A stretch of 48,296 bases of DNA, taken from the NCBI GenBank assembly GCA_029266575.1, contig JAQSWP010000011.1:1-48296 (forward strand). Direction: 5' to 3'. The DNA is from Alphaproteobacteria bacterium. Lineage in GTDB: Bacteria; Pseudomonadota; Alphaproteobacteria; Reyranellales; JAQSWP01. Every line of letters starts with the position of its first letter. Positions within the stretch are counted from its first letter, which is position 1. Shown here one piece after another: positions 35,579 to 44,748 of the stretch. A program made the translations under genes and the position numbers. Below the pieces are notes generated by a model that was not told the origin of the DNA, searched no databases, and saw only the letters and a list, made by a program, of their open reading frames with translations.

Positions 35579-35698
35579 GAGCGTTCACTCCGGCAAATCT
35601 CGGTCTGGGCGCGAGAATAGACCCCGCGGCGCGGCCATGCCAGCCATTGAGTGAGCGTTTACTCGCCGCTATGGTCCGGCGGGATTTGGGAGCGTGCC
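35578..35698. promoter_or_regulatory. Divergent control region with a repeated motif, possible TetR-type operators
   Basis: The motif TGAGCGTTYACTC occurs at 35578-35590, overlapping the ribosome site of the hydratase-like gene, and again at 35652-35664, upstream of the thioesterase. The second lies in the partial dyad GAGTGAGCGTTTACTC. Placement on both sides of a divergent promoter region suggests a shared repressor. No regulator gene is adjacent. Confidence 0.4.
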
Positions 35699-36127
35699 AT
35701 GCCTGTGATGACGATTAGCGAGCTGGAGGAATTCCGCGCCGAGCATTTCGCGCAGTCCAATCCGCTCAACATGAAGATCGAAAGCCTCGACGGCATGACC
35801 ATGCGGGTTCGCATGCCGATCAAGGACGAGCATCTGCGGCCGGGCGGCACGGTTTCCGGCCCGACCCTGATGTTCTTCTGCGATGCCGCTTTTTACCTGC
35901 TGGTCCTGGCGCAGATCGGCCCGGTACCGCTGGCGGTCACCACGAACCTCAACATCAATTTCATGCGCCGCCCCGACAGTGCGGCCGACGTGATCGCGGA
36001 AATGCGGATTCTCAAGCTGGGGCAGAAGCTTGCGGTGGGCGACGTGCTGTTATTCTCGGACGGCGATCTCGAACCGGTGGCGCATTGCCAGATGACCTAT
36101 GCCATCCCACCCAAGCACAAAAGGTAA
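35699..36127 (+). CDS. PaaI-like hotdog-fold thioesterase
   Basis: A 142-residue single-domain hotdog protein. HLRPGGTVSGPTLMFFCDAA carries the family HxxxGG...D pattern, followed by TNLNINFMRRP and the central beta strands of the PaaI/YbgC-like thioesterases. It likely cleaves an acyl- or aryl-CoA thioester. ATG 35699 has GGGAG 8 nt upstream. It is divergent from the enoyl-CoA hydratase-like and CoA-binding genes. Confidence 0.88.
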   Translation: MPVMTISELEEFRAEHFAQSNPLNMKIESLDGMTMRVRMPIKDEHLRPGGTVSGPTLMFFCDAAFYLLVLAQIGPVPLAVTTNLNINFMRRPDSAADVIAEMRILKLGQKLAVGDVLLFSDGDLEPVAHCQMTYAIPPKHKR

Positions 36128-36174
36128 TATAATACCCTAAATGTAGCCCATTATAATTCCACGCGGATTTCGCG

Positions 36175-36203
36175 TTGACAGCCTGAGCCAATGGGCCTAG
36201 AAA
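36175..36203 (+). promoter_or_regulatory. Sigma70 promoter of rplM-rpsI
   Basis: A perfect TTGACA at 36175 with TAGAAA at 36198 and a 17-nt spacer. Transcription should start near 36210, just upstream of the leader hairpin at 36216-36234. Confidence 0.75.
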
Positions 36204-36215
36204 CCCGCCCGAACC

Positions 36216-36234
36216 GAGGCGCCGCTGGCGCCTC
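36216..36234 (+). promoter_or_regulatory. Leader hairpin of the rplM mRNA
   Basis: A perfect 8-bp stem GAGGCGCC/GGCGCCTC with a GCT loop, followed by TTACGATTTT, lies in the short 5' leader 28 nt before the rplM start. It could serve in L13 autoregulation, as E. coli L13 represses its own operon, or in weak attenuation. This is inference from position. Confidence 0.45.
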
Positions 36235-36262
36235 TTACGATTTTCAACGCACCGGGCGAGCC

Positions 36263-36730
36263 ATGAAAACCACCGTATCGCTGAAGCCGGCCGACGTGCA
36301 GAAGAAATGGGTGTTGATCGACGCCGACGGCCTGGTCCTGGGCCGGCTGGCGACCGTGATCGCGACCCGTCTGCGCGGCAAGCATCGGCCGAACTTCACC
36401 CCGCATGTCGATTGCGGCGACAACATCATCGTCATCAACGCCGAGAAGGTTCGCCTGACCGGCAACAAGCTGCGCGACAAGAAGTTCTACTGGCACACGG
36501 GCTTCCCGGGCGGCATCAAGGAAGCCACCGCTGGCCAGCGGCTGGGCGGCTCCTATCCCGAGCGCGTGATCGTCAAGGCGGTCGAGCGCATGATTTCGCG
36601 TGGGCCCCTGCAGCGGCAGCAGATGAAGAACCTGAAGGTCTACAAGGGTTCCGAGCATCCGCATGAGGCGCAGCAGCCCGAGGCGCTCGATGTCGGCGCG
36701 CTGAACCGCAAGAACAAGAGGACTGCCTGA
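36263..36730 (+). CDS. rplM: 50S ribosomal protein L13
   Basis: A 155-residue primary 23S rRNA-binding protein. [51 protein letters not shown], and [20 protein letters not shown] are typical. ATG 36263 gives the family start [16 protein letters not shown]; the longer in-frame upstream sequence would lie in the leader. It forms an operon with rpsI, 2 nt later. Confidence 0.97.
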   Translation: MKTTVSLKPADVQKKWVLIDADGLVLGRLATVIATRLRGKHRPNFTPHVDCGDNIIVINAEKVRLTGNKLRDKKFYWHTGFPGGIKEATAGQRLGGSYPERVIVKAVERMISRGPLQRQQMKNLKVYKGSEHPHEAQQPEALDVGALNRKNKRTA

Positions 36731-36732
36731 TC

Positions 36733-37230
36733 ATGGCAACGCAGACGATTGAAACTCCGATGGCCGGCCTGGTCAAGGCCGCCGGCCTCAAGCAGACGAG
36801 CGAGCCGGCAGCCACGCCCGTGCGCGAACGCCAGGTCGACGCCAAGGGCCGCGCCTACGCCACCGGCAAGCGCAAGAACGCCGTCGCCCGGGTGTGGGTG
36901 ATGCGCGGCAACGGCAAGATCACGGTCAACGGCCGGGCGCTGGAAGTCTATTTCGCGCGCCCGACCCAGCGCATGATCATCGCCCAGGCTTTCGAAGTGA
37001 CGAACCGGGTGGACCAGTTCGACGTTACCATCAGCGTGTCCGGCGGCGGGCTGTCGGGCCAGGCCGGTGCGGTACGCCATGGCATCTCCAAGGCGCTGAC
37101 CTTGTACGAACCGGAACTGCGTACGGCGCTGAAGAAGGAAGGTTTCCTCACCCGCGACAGCCGCGTGGTGGAGCGCAAGAAGTACGGCAAGCCCGGCGCG
37201 CGCCGCAGCTTCCAGTTCTCGAAACGCTAA
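36733..37230 (+). CDS. rpsI: 30S ribosomal protein S9
   Basis: A 165-residue small-subunit protein. An alphaproteobacterial N-terminal extension of about 35 residues precedes the core: [54 protein letters not shown]. The basic C-terminus [17 protein letters not shown] reaches the ribosomal P site. It is followed by a strong terminator. Confidence 0.97.
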   Translation: MATQTIETPMAGLVKAAGLKQTSEPAATPVRERQVDAKGRAYATGKRKNAVARVWVMRGNGKITVNGRALEVYFARPTQRMIIAQAFEVTNRVDQFDVTISVSGGGLSGQAGAVRHGISKALTLYEPELRTALKKEGFLTRDSRVVERKKYGKPGARRSFQFSKR

Positions 37231-37262
37231 TACGGCCCCTCGCGGGGCTCGACCCCGAACAC

Positions 37263-37293
37263 AAGGGCGTCCCCGCGAGGGGACGCCCTTTTT
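37263..37293 (+). terminator. Rho-independent terminator after rpsI
   Basis: A stem AAGGGCGTCCCC/GGGGACGCCCTT with a GCGA loop and a T-run. Confidence 0.94.
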
Positions 37294-37328
37294 GTTTTGT
37301 GGTAAAAGTCCAACCATAGGAGGCGATC

Positions 37329-38252
37329 ATGGCGAAGCAGGTATTCATCGACGGCGAAGCAGGCACCACGGGCCTGGGGATCCGCGAGCGCCTGGCAGGC
37401 GTGCCGGGCGTCAAGCTGGTTTCGATCGATCCGGCCAAACGCAAGGATCTCGATGCGCGCGTGAAGCTGATGCGCGAGGTCGATGTCGCCATCCTGTGCC
37501 TGCCCGACGATGCCGCGAAGGAAGTCGCGCAGGCGGTGGGCAAGAGCGGCACGCGACTGCTCGACGCTTCGACCGCGCATCGCGTGGCGCCCGACTGGGT
37601 CTATGGCTTCGCCGAAATGGAAAAGGGCCAGGCCGACAAGATCGCCAAGGCGCAGCTGGTCTCCAATCCGGGCTGCTATCCCACCGGCATGATCGCGCTG
37701 GTGCGGCCTCTGGTCGATGCCGGCATCATCGCGCGCGATCACCAGCTCAGCGTTTTCGCCGTCTCGGGCTATTCCGGCGGCGGCCGCTCGATGATCGAAG
37801 GCCACGAGGCCGGCACCGCGCCGGTGTTCGATCTCTACGGGCTCAACTTCGCGCACAAGCATGTGCCGGAGATGCATCTCTACAGCGGGCTGAAGTCGCG
37901 GCCGATCTTCATCCCGCAGGTCGGCAATTTCCGCCAGGGCATGCTGGTCAACGTGCCGTTGTTCCTCGACACGCTGAAAGGCGGCGTGGCCGAGATCAAG
38001 GCGGCGCTGCAGGCGCATTATCGCGGCTCGACGCTGGTTTCGGTGGTCGAGGCCAAAGAGATGCGGCTCGATCCCACGGTGCTCAACGACACCGACAAGA
38101 TGGAGCTGCGCGTCTATGCCGACGAGAAGAACGGCCAGGCGCTGCTGGTGGCGCGGCTGGACAATCTCGGCAAGGGCGCGTCCGGCGCGGCGGTGCAGAA
38201 TCTGCGGCTGATGCTGGGCATGGCGGAAACTTCAAGCCTGGCAGCCGAATAA
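37329..38252 (+). CDS. argC: N-acetyl-gamma-glutamyl-phosphate reductase, type 2
   Basis: The third step of arginine synthesis: NADPH reduction of N-acetylglutamyl phosphate. The 307-residue product is the shorter type 2 form. The N-terminus [19 protein letters not shown] carries the NADP-binding glycines. The catalytic cysteine is C116 in [11 protein letters not shown], and [13 protein letters not shown] is present. TAGGAGG lies 5 nt before ATG. The rplM-rpsI-argC order is common in alphaproteobacteria. Confidence 0.96.
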   Translation: MAKQVFIDGEAGTTGLGIRERLAGVPGVKLVSIDPAKRKDLDARVKLMREVDVAILCLPDDAAKEVAQAVGKSGTRLLDASTAHRVAPDWVYGFAEMEKGQADKIAKAQLVSNPGCYPTGMIALVRPLVDAGIIARDHQLSVFAVSGYSGGGRSMIEGHEAGTAPVFDLYGLNFAHKHVPEMHLYSGLKSRPIFIPQVGNFRQGMLVNVPLFLDTLKGGVAEIKAALQAHYRGSTLVSVVEAKEMRLDPTVLNDTDKMELRVYADEKNGQALLVARLDNLGKGASGAAVQNLRLMLGMAETSSLAAE

Positions 38253-38270
38253 AGTTCGACAAACACAAAC

Positions 38271-38306
38271 AAAACCCCGGACGCGAAACCGTCCGGGGTT
38301 TTTTCT
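38271..38306 (+). terminator. Rho-independent terminator after argC
   Basis: A 12-bp stem AAAACCCCGGAC/GTCCGGGGTTTT with an 8-nt loop and trailing T-run. Confidence 0.93.
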
Positions 38307-38364
38307 TGACCGCCGGAGAGGGGCGGTCAAAGTCGCTCCATCAACCGTTGCGCAGAGAGTTGTC

Positions 38365-38946
38365 ATGTCCGGCCTGCTCGTTCCGTTTCTCAATCACAAC
38401 CCCATCGTGCACGAAACCGCCTGGATCGCGCCCAACGCGACGTTGATCGGCGAGGTCGAGATCGGCGCGCATGCCGGCATCTGGTACAACGTGGTGCTGC
38501 GCGGCGACGGGCCCGGCATCAAGATCGGCGACAACACCAATATCCAGGACGGCGTGGTGATCCACGTCTCCTCCGGCCGCATGGGCACCGTCGTCGGCAA
38601 GAACGTCACCGTTGGCCACCTGGCGCTGCTGCATGCCTGCACGGTGCAGGACGACAGTTTCATCGGCATGCATTCGACGGTGCTGGATGGCGCGGTGGTC
38701 GAAACCGGCGCCATGGTCGCGGCGGGCGCGGTAGTGACGCCGAACAAGATCGTGCGCAAGGGCGAACTCTGGGCCGGCAATCCGGCCAAGATGATCCGCG
38801 AGATCAAGGACACCGACCTGCTGGTCTTCAAGGGCTCTTATCTGCACTACGTCGAACTGGGTAAAGCCTATCGCGGCGCGCCCAATATGTTCGATGGCTC
38901 GGGCGAGATGCCGGAGTTCCTGAAGGGGCGGAAGTCGATTACGTAA
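38365..38946 (+). CDS. Gamma carbonic anhydrase family protein
   Basis: A 193-residue left-handed beta-helix hexapeptide-repeat protein. The zinc histidines are in DGVVIHVSSG and NVTVGHLALLHAC. The arginine of the trimer interface is in YNVVLRGDG, with a C-terminal helix following the repeats. The group (CaiE/YrdA/gamma-CA) has been linked to bicarbonate hydration or CoA metabolism; activity cannot be told from sequence. It is convergent with phaC, which ends 6 nt further on. Confidence 0.9.
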   Translation: MSGLLVPFLNHNPIVHETAWIAPNATLIGEVEIGAHAGIWYNVVLRGDGPGIKIGDNTNIQDGVVIHVSSGRMGTVVGKNVTVGHLALLHACTVQDDSFIGMHSTVLDGAVVETGAMVAAGAVVTPNKIVRKGELWAGNPAKMIREIKDTDLLVFKGSYLHYVELGKAYRGAPNMFDGSGEMPEFLKGRKSIT

Positions 38947-38952
38947 TCGACA

Positions 38953-40755
38953 TCAGCCGCCTGTCCGCACTTTCACATACGACCCCGGCGCGTCCTCGAT
39001 CACCGGCAGACCGCCCTCGGCGGGATCGCGCGCCGCCACTTTGGGGCCGGATTTTTCGGACAGCCATTTATCCCAGTCGTGCCACCAGGAGCCGGGATAT
39101 TCCTTGGCGCCGCGCAGCCAGTCTTCCGGCGTCGGCGGGTTGACCGTCGTGTCGTTCAGCCAGTGCTGGTACTTCCTGGCGTGCGGTGGATTGACGACGC
39201 CGGCGATATGGCCGGAGCCCGCCAGCATGAAACGCACCGGGCCCTTGTAGTACTGCGTCGCCTTGTAAACCGACGGGTAGGGCGCGATGTGGTCTTCGCG
39301 GCCGGCCTGGATGTAGATCGGGGTGGTGATCTTGGTCAGGTCGATCGGCGTGCCGTTCAGGGTCAGGCCGCCCGGCTTCACCAGCAGGTTGTCCTGGTAC
39401 ATCTTGCGCAAGTAGAAGCTGTGCATCGCCGCCGGCATGCGCGTGGCGTCGGAATTCCAGAACAGCAGGTCGAAGGGGAAGGGATCCTTGCCCATAAGAT
39501 AATTGTTAACCACGAAGGACCAGATCAGATCGTTGGCGCGCAGCATGTTGAAGGTGGTCGACATCTCGCCGCCATCGAGATAGCCGCGCTTGCTCATCAC
39601 GTCGTCGATGAAATTGAGCTGCTCCTCGTCGATGAAGACGGAAAGCTCGCCGGCTTCGGAGAAATCGACCTGGGCGGTGAAGAAGGTGCAGGCCTTGACC
39701 CGATCGTCGCCCTTGGCCGCCATGTTGGCCAGCACCGCCGCCATCAAGGTGCCACCCAGGCAGTAGCCGATCGTCGTTACCTCGCGCACCCCGATCGCCT
39801 GCTCGATGGCGTCCATCGCCGCCAGCGGGCCTTCGCGCATGTAATCCTCAAAGCTCTTGGCGGCGAGCTTCTCGTCGGGATTGACCCAGGACACCACGAA
39901 CACCGTGTAGCCCTGCGCCACCGTCCACTTGATGAACGAGTTCTCCGGCTTGAGATCGAGGATGTAGAACTTGTTGATCCAGGGAGGAATGATCAGCAGC
40001 GGCCGCTCGTAGACCTCTTCGGTGCTGGGCGAATACTGGATGAGCTGGATCAGATCGTTCTGGTAGATCACCTTGCCCGGGCTGACGGCGACATTGCGGC
40101 CGACTTCGAAGGCCTTCATGTCGGTCATTGAGATGTTGAGCCGGCCCTTGCCGCGCTCCAGATCGCCCAGCAGGTTCTCCAGGCCCTTGTACAGATTCTC
40201 GCCACCGCTATCGAGCGTGGCTTTCAGCACCTGCGGATTGGTCAGCGCGAAGTTGGACGGCGCCAGCGCGTCGACGAACTGGCGGGTGTAGAAATCGACC
40301 TTCTTGGCGGTCTTCTGGTCGAGGCCTTCGACGTCCTTGACCGTCGATTGCATCCAGCGCGCGGTCAGCAGATAGGACTGCTTGATGTAGTCGAACATCA
40401 GGCTTTCGGTCCATGACTTGTCGGCGAAGCGTTTGTCGCCCTTGGCGGCCTCGTGCAGGCCTTTGGTCTCCTTGCCCATGAAACGGTCGGCGGTGTTCTG
40501 CCACAGCCGCAGATAGTCCTGCCACAGCTGGACCTGGGCCTTAACCACCTTCTCGGGATTGGCCATCATGCGCTGGGTCATTTCGAGGAAAGCATTGCCG
40601 ATATTGAGGGGATCGGTCTTCTGCGGCCCGTCCGCGGCCTGCTTGGCGAGGAAGTCGGACACGACTTTCTGGCTGCGTTCGGCCAGCCTGGACCAGTCCT
40701 TGGCGAGCTTTTCCGGGTCGGGGAGTCGGGGATCGTTGGCCGGTTGATCCGACAT
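38953..40755 (-). CDS. phaC: Class I poly(3-hydroxyalkanoate) synthase
   Basis: Polymerises 3-hydroxyacyl-CoA into PHA storage granules. The 600-residue product has the class I N-terminal domain (LAKDWSRLAERSQKVVSDFL) and an alpha/beta hydrolase core with the lipase-like box TIGYCLGGTL, nucleophile C332. A catalytic aspartate is in IQAGREDHIAPYPS and the histidine in AGSGHIAGVVNPP. ATG 40755 follows AAGGA. No phaA, phaB, phasin or phaZ lies beside it. Confidence 0.96.
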   Translation of the reverse strand: MSDQPANDPRLPDPEKLAKDWSRLAERSQKVVSDFLAKQAADGPQKTDPLNIGNAFLEMTQRMMANPEKVVKAQVQLWQDYLRLWQNTADRFMGKETKGLHEAAKGDKRFADKSWTESLMFDYIKQSYLLTARWMQSTVKDVEGLDQKTAKKVDFYTRQFVDALAPSNFALTNPQVLKATLDSGGENLYKGLENLLGDLERGKGRLNISMTDMKAFEVGRNVAVSPGKVIYQNDLIQLIQYSPSTEEVYERPLLIIPPWINKFYILDLKPENSFIKWTVAQGYTVFVVSWVNPDEKLAAKSFEDYMREGPLAAMDAIEQAIGVREVTTIGYCLGGTLMAAVLANMAAKGDDRVKACTFFTAQVDFSEAGELSVFIDEEQLNFIDDVMSKRGYLDGGEMSTTFNMLRANDLIWSFVVNNYLMGKDPFPFDLLFWNSDATRMPAAMHSFYLRKMYQDNLLVKPGGLTLNGTPIDLTKITTPIYIQAGREDHIAPYPSVYKATQYYKGPVRFMLAGSGHIAGVVNPPHARKYQHWLNDTTVNPPTPEDWLRGAKEYPGSWWHDWDKWLSEKSGPKVAARDPAEGGLPVIEDAPGSYVKVRTGG

Positions 40756-40944
40756 GGCAAAATCCTTTATAATCAAGGGACTTTGCGGCGGGTTCTGAGC
40801 CGGTATTTCAATCCCGTCGCGTAACCATCCCAAGCGTCCGACATCTTGTGTGCCGGTCGCTTTGGTTCAAGCTATTGGGATTGGCGACAGCCGTCAATTT
40901 GGCTATCGCTTGGAGCGGCAAGGCGAGCAGCGAGGATCTGTCGT

Positions 40945-42078
40945 ATGTGGAGTGAAGTCGAAGCGTGGCCTTCAATGATTGCCGGTACGGTGCAGCACAA
41001 GCTGCGCGCCGTGCGCGCGATGCGGACAATCTCGATCAGCCACGCCGCTCTGGCGGTCGGGCTTGCCATTACTGTCGGCGCCTGCAGCAGCATCGATTCG
41101 ATGTTCGGCAGCGATGCGCCGCCGACCGCCCGCACCGTAGGCGCGGCACCGGCGCAGTCCGGCACGACCGGCGACAACAAGGATTTCCCCAAGCTTTCGA
41201 CGGTGCCACCCCGGCCGGAACGACCGACGCCGCCGCCCCAGCAGGGGTTAGCGGCCGACCGGCAGGGCGCGCGTTATGCCGACAATGAAGTGCGGCCGGT
41301 GAACGAAGCAGCCGATGCGGTGGTCGGCCAACGCCTGGGCGCCAGCACTCCGCGCCAGGCCGCGCCGGCGAGCGCACCTCAGGCCGCTCCTCAAGGCCCT
41401 GCCACACAACCGGCTGCTGCTCCCGCGGCGCCGGTCCAGTCGGCCCCTCCGACGCCGATGCAGCAACCGGCGCCACAGCAAATGCCACCGCAATCGGCAG
41501 CGCAGCCTGCGGCACCCGCACCGGCCGCCGCCCCCGTAACGCCAGCCCCAATGGCGGCTCCGGCTCCGGCGCCCGCACCCGTTCCCGTGGCGTCCAGCCT
41601 GCCGCCCCCGCCTGCGCCCTCGCAACAGGCTCTGGTCCTGCCGCCGACCAGCCGGCCCGCGGTCAGCAGCCTGGCGCCCGCGCGCGCGACTGCGGCGGCA
41701 CCGACACCGGTCTATTACGGCAACACCATGCAGGTGGCCGTGGTGCAGTTCGGGCGCGCATCGTCCGGGCTGTCGGCCGACGATGTCGCCGTTTTGCGCG
41801 ACGTGGCGGAAATCCAGAAGAAGCAGGGCGGCACGGTGCGCGTTGTCGGCCATGCCAGCCAGGACGCGAGCGGCAACGATGCGCAGCGCCTGCAGCAGGG
41901 CAACTATGCGGTTTCGCTGGCGCGCGCCAATGCCATCGCCGGCCACCTGGTGCGCCTGGGCGTGCCGCGCGGTTCGGTCGTGGTCGAGGCGGCGGGCGAT
42001 CAGCAGCCCGAATTCGATCCGGTGACGGCAGTCGCCGTAGCGTCCAACCGCCGGGCTGAAATTTATCTCGCTTTCTGA
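40945..42078 (+). CDS. OmpA-family lipoprotein with long Pro/Ala-rich linker
   Basis: Up to 377 residues. A lipoprotein signal ALAVGLAITVGAC ends at a lipobox VGAC. A low-complexity Pro/Ala/Gln linker of about 170 residues follows. The C-terminal OmpA-like peptidoglycan-binding domain has VVGHASQDA, AVSLARANAIAGHLVRLGV and ASNRRAEIYL. The peptide-binding Asp of GHxD is shifted (GHASQD). Start choice is uncertain: ATG 40945 has GAGGA 8 nt upstream but gives a long n-region; ATG 41020 gives a normal signal peptide without a clear ribosome site. It is divergent from phaC. It likely tethers the outer membrane to the wall. Confidence 0.85.
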   Translation: MWSEVEAWPSMIAGTVQHKLRAVRAMRTISISHAALAVGLAITVGACSSIDSMFGSDAPPTARTVGAAPAQSGTTGDNKDFPKLSTVPPRPERPTPPPQQGLAADRQGARYADNEVRPVNEAADAVVGQRLGASTPRQAAPASAPQAAPQGPATQPAAAPAAPVQSAPPTPMQQPAPQQMPPQSAAQPAAPAPAAAPVTPAPMAAPAPAPAPVPVASSLPPPPAPSQQALVLPPTSRPAVSSLAPARATAAAPTPVYYGNTMQVAVVQFGRASSGLSADDVAVLRDVAEIQKKQGGTVRVVGHASQDASGNDAQRLQQGNYAVSLARANAIAGHLVRLGVPRGSVVVEAAGDQQPEFDPVTAVAVASNRRAEIYLAF

Positions 42079-42178
42079 GGGCGGCTTCCCTATCACGAGG
42101 CCCCTCCCGCTGACGCAGGCCGCAGGCTGCGCCAGGGGTTAACCAGCAAACGCCTGCGACGGAAACGGTCAACCAGCC

Positions 42179-43426
42179 ATGGATCAGGAATTTCACCGCA
42201 TCAAACGCCTGCCGCCTTATGTGTTCGCGGAAGTGAACGCGATGAAGGCCAAGGCGCGAGCTGCCGGCGAGGACGTGATCGATCTGGGCATGGGCAATCC
42301 CGACCTCGGCACGCCGCCGCACATCGTGGCCAAGCTGACCGAAGCGGTGCAGGACCCGCGCACCCATCGCTATTCCAATTCGCGCGGCATTCCCGGCCTG
42401 CGCAAGGCGATCTCGGCCTATTACCAGCGCCGCTTCAATGTCAGCGTCGATCCCGAGAGCGAGGCGATCGTCACGCTCGGCTCCAAGGAAGGCCTGGCCA
42501 ATCTCTGCCAGGCGATCACCTCGCCCGGCGACATCATCCTGGTGCCGAACCCGAGCTATCCGATCCATCCGTTCGGCTTCATCATCGCCGGTGCGGCGAT
42601 CCGCTCGATCCCGATGACGGAGAACACCGATTTCCTGCTGGCGCTGGAACATGCGGTCAAGCATTCCGTGCCGAAGCCGACCTGCCTGGTGCTGAACTAT
42701 CCGTCCAATCCGACGGCGCAGGTGGTGGGGCTGGATTTCTACGCGCCGATCGTCGAGTTCTGCCGCCGGCACGAAATCTTCATCGTCTCCGACCTGGCGT
42801 ACTCGGAAATCTACTTCAACGATTTCCCGCCACCCTCGATCCTGCAGGTGCCGGGCGCGCGCGACGTCGCCATCGAATTCACCTCGATGAGCAAGACCTA
42901 TTCCATGGCCGGCTGGCGCATCGGCTTCGGCGTCGGCAACAAGCGGCTGATCTCGGCGCTGGCCCGCATCAAGTCCTATCTCGATTACGGCGCCTTCACG
43001 CCGATCCAGGTGGCGGCCGCGGCGGCGCTGAACGGGCCGCAGGATTGCGTCGATGACGTCCGCAATATCTATCGCGAGCGGCGCGACGTGCTGATCGAGG
43101 GCATGAACCAGGCCAATTGGCAGATCCCGGTGCCAGAAGCGACCATGTTCGCCTGGGCGCCGCTGCCCAAGGCCTATGCGCATCTGGGCTCACTGACTTT
43201 TTCCAAGCTGCTGCTGCAGCACGCCAAGGTCGCGGTGTCGCCGGGGATCGGCTTCGGCGAGTACGGCGACACGCATGTACGCATCGCCATCGTCGAGAAC
43301 AAGCAGCGCATCCGCCAGGCCACCCGCAACATGAAGTCGTTTATCGCCAACGCCGATCGGGTTCTCGAGCAGCACGAGCACGAGACCACGGCCAAGGTGA
43401 CGCCGCTCAAGGCCGTAGCCTCCTAG
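42179..43426 (+). CDS. alaC: AlaC/YfdZ-type aminotransferase (class I/II)
   Basis: A PLP aminotransferase likely making alanine from pyruvate, 415 residues, of the AlaC/LL-DAP aminotransferase-like group. IDLGMGNPDLGTPPHIV, THRYSNSRGIPGLRKAISAY, VPNPSYPIHPFGFII, VLNYPSNPTAQV, SDLAYSEIYFND and FTSMSKTYSMAGWRIGFGVG (PLP Lys239) are seen. It is 1 nt from hom, an alaC-hom pairing common in alphaproteobacteria. Methionine/threonine-pathway transamination is an alternative. Confidence 0.9.
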   Translation: MDQEFHRIKRLPPYVFAEVNAMKAKARAAGEDVIDLGMGNPDLGTPPHIVAKLTEAVQDPRTHRYSNSRGIPGLRKAISAYYQRRFNVSVDPESEAIVTLGSKEGLANLCQAITSPGDIILVPNPSYPIHPFGFIIAGAAIRSIPMTENTDFLLALEHAVKHSVPKPTCLVLNYPSNPTAQVVGLDFYAPIVEFCRRHEIFIVSDLAYSEIYFNDFPPPSILQVPGARDVAIEFTSMSKTYSMAGWRIGFGVGNKRLISALARIKSYLDYGAFTPIQVAAAAALNGPQDCVDDVRNIYRERRDVLIEGMNQANWQIPVPEATMFAWAPLPKAYAHLGSLTFSKLLLQHAKVAVSPGIGFGEYGDTHVRIAIVENKQRIRQATRNMKSFIANADRVLEQHEHETTAKVTPLKAVAS

Positions 43427-43427
43427 C

Positions 43428-44723
43428 ATGTCCGCGCTCCGTATCGGCATCGCCGGGCTGGGCACGGTCGGCGGCGGTCTCGTTCGCCTGCTGAGCGAGC
43501 AGCGCGAGGCGCTGGCCCTGCGCGGTGGCCGCGAATTGAAGGTAGTCGCCGTCTCGGCGCGCGATCGCCATCGCCAGCGCGGCATCGATCTCAACGGCGC
43601 CACCTGGCACGACGATCCCGTGGCGCTGGCGCGCGGCAACGACGTCGATGTCGTGGTCGAGCTGATCGGCGGCAGCGATGGCGTGGCGCGTCAGGTGGTG
43701 GAGACGGCGATAGCCGCCGGCAAGCCGGTTGTCACCGCCAACAAGGCACTGTTGGCGCATCATGGCACCGCGCTGGCCGTGGCGGCCGAGAAATCCGGCG
43801 TGGCGCTGGGCTACGAAGGCGCCGTCGCGGGCGGCATTCCCATCATCAAGGCGCTGCGCGAGGGCCTTGTAGGCAATCGCATCACGCGGCTTTACGGCAT
43901 CCTGAACGGCACCTGCAATTACATCCTCTCGACCATGCGCGAATCGGGGCGCGATTTTGGCGACGTGCTGGCCGAAGCACAGGCGCATGGCTACGCCGAA
44001 GCCGATCCCAGTTTCGACATCGATGGCGTCGATGCCGCGCACAAGCTGGCGATTCTGACCAGCGTCGCTTTCGGCTGCCCGGTGAATTTTGCCGGCGTGC
44101 ATGTCGAGGGCATCCGCCACATCACCGCCATCGACATCGCCTATGCCGCCGAACTGGGCTATCGCATCAAGCTCCTGGGCCTTGCGCGCCAGACCGAGCA
44201 CGGCATCGAGCAGCGCGTGCATCCCTGCATGGTGCCGATGGAAGCGCCGATCGCCCATGTCGAGGGCGTGTTCAACGCCGTGGTCGCCGAGGGCGATTTC
44301 GTCGGCAAGACCTTGTTCCAGGGGCGCGGCGCGGGTGCGGGTCCGACGGCCAGCGCCGTGGCGGCTGATCTGGTGGATATCGCCCGCGGCGTGCGGCTGC
44401 CGGTGTTTTCCGTGCCGGCGGCGCGGCTGGCGAAGCTGCCGGCGGCGCCAATGGAACGGCATACTGGCGCCTATTACGTGCGCCTGATGGTGCTGGACCG
44501 GCCGGGTGTCATTGCCGGCGTCGCTGCAGCTTTGCGCGATGAGCAGGTTTCGATGGAATCCATGCTGCAGCGCGGGCGCAGCCACGATCCGGGTGCAGCG
44601 GTGCCGGTGGTGCTGACCACGCACGAGACGGAAGAGGCGGCCATGGCGCGGGCAGTGGCGCGGATCGCCAGACTGGATACGATCGTGGAGAAGCCCTGCG
44701 TTATCCGGGTCGAACAGCTTTAG
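43428..44723 (+). CDS. hom: Homoserine dehydrogenase
   Basis: Reduces aspartate semialdehyde to homoserine for threonine and methionine synthesis. The 431-residue product has the NAD(P)-binding RIGIAGLGTVGGGLVRLL, VTANKALLAHHG, the catalytic region GILNGTCNYILSTM with the hom signature LAEAQAHGYAEADPSFDIDG. A C-terminal ACT domain (about residues 345-425, YYVRLMVLDRPGVIAGVAA) predicts threonine feedback control. Its homoserine would feed metY in the same window. Confidence 0.96.
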   Translation: MSALRIGIAGLGTVGGGLVRLLSEQREALALRGGRELKVVAVSARDRHRQRGIDLNGATWHDDPVALARGNDVDVVVELIGGSDGVARQVVETAIAAGKPVVTANKALLAHHGTALAVAAEKSGVALGYEGAVAGGIPIIKALREGLVGNRITRLYGILNGTCNYILSTMRESGRDFGDVLAEAQAHGYAEADPSFDIDGVDAAHKLAILTSVAFGCPVNFAGVHVEGIRHITAIDIAYAAELGYRIKLLGLARQTEHGIEQRVHPCMVPMEAPIAHVEGVFNAVVAEGDFVGKTLFQGRGAGAGPTASAVAADLVDIARGVRLPVFSVPAARLAKLPAAPMERHTGAYYVRLMVLDRPGVIAGVAAALRDEQVSMESMLQRGRSHDPGAAVPVVLTTHETEEAAMARAVARIARLDTIVEKPCVIRVEQL

Positions 44724-44748
44724 AATTCGAACTTAGGGAGAAACCAAC

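Noticed and set aside
41340-41640. Proline/alanine repeat tract as a DNA repeat array
   Set aside because: The periodicity is only low-complexity linker coding within the OmpA-like lipoprotein; no exact repeat unit is present.
41663-43183. Minus-strand open frame opposite the OmpA-like gene and alaC (506 codons)
   Set aside because: It overlaps two well-supported genes and has no family motif.
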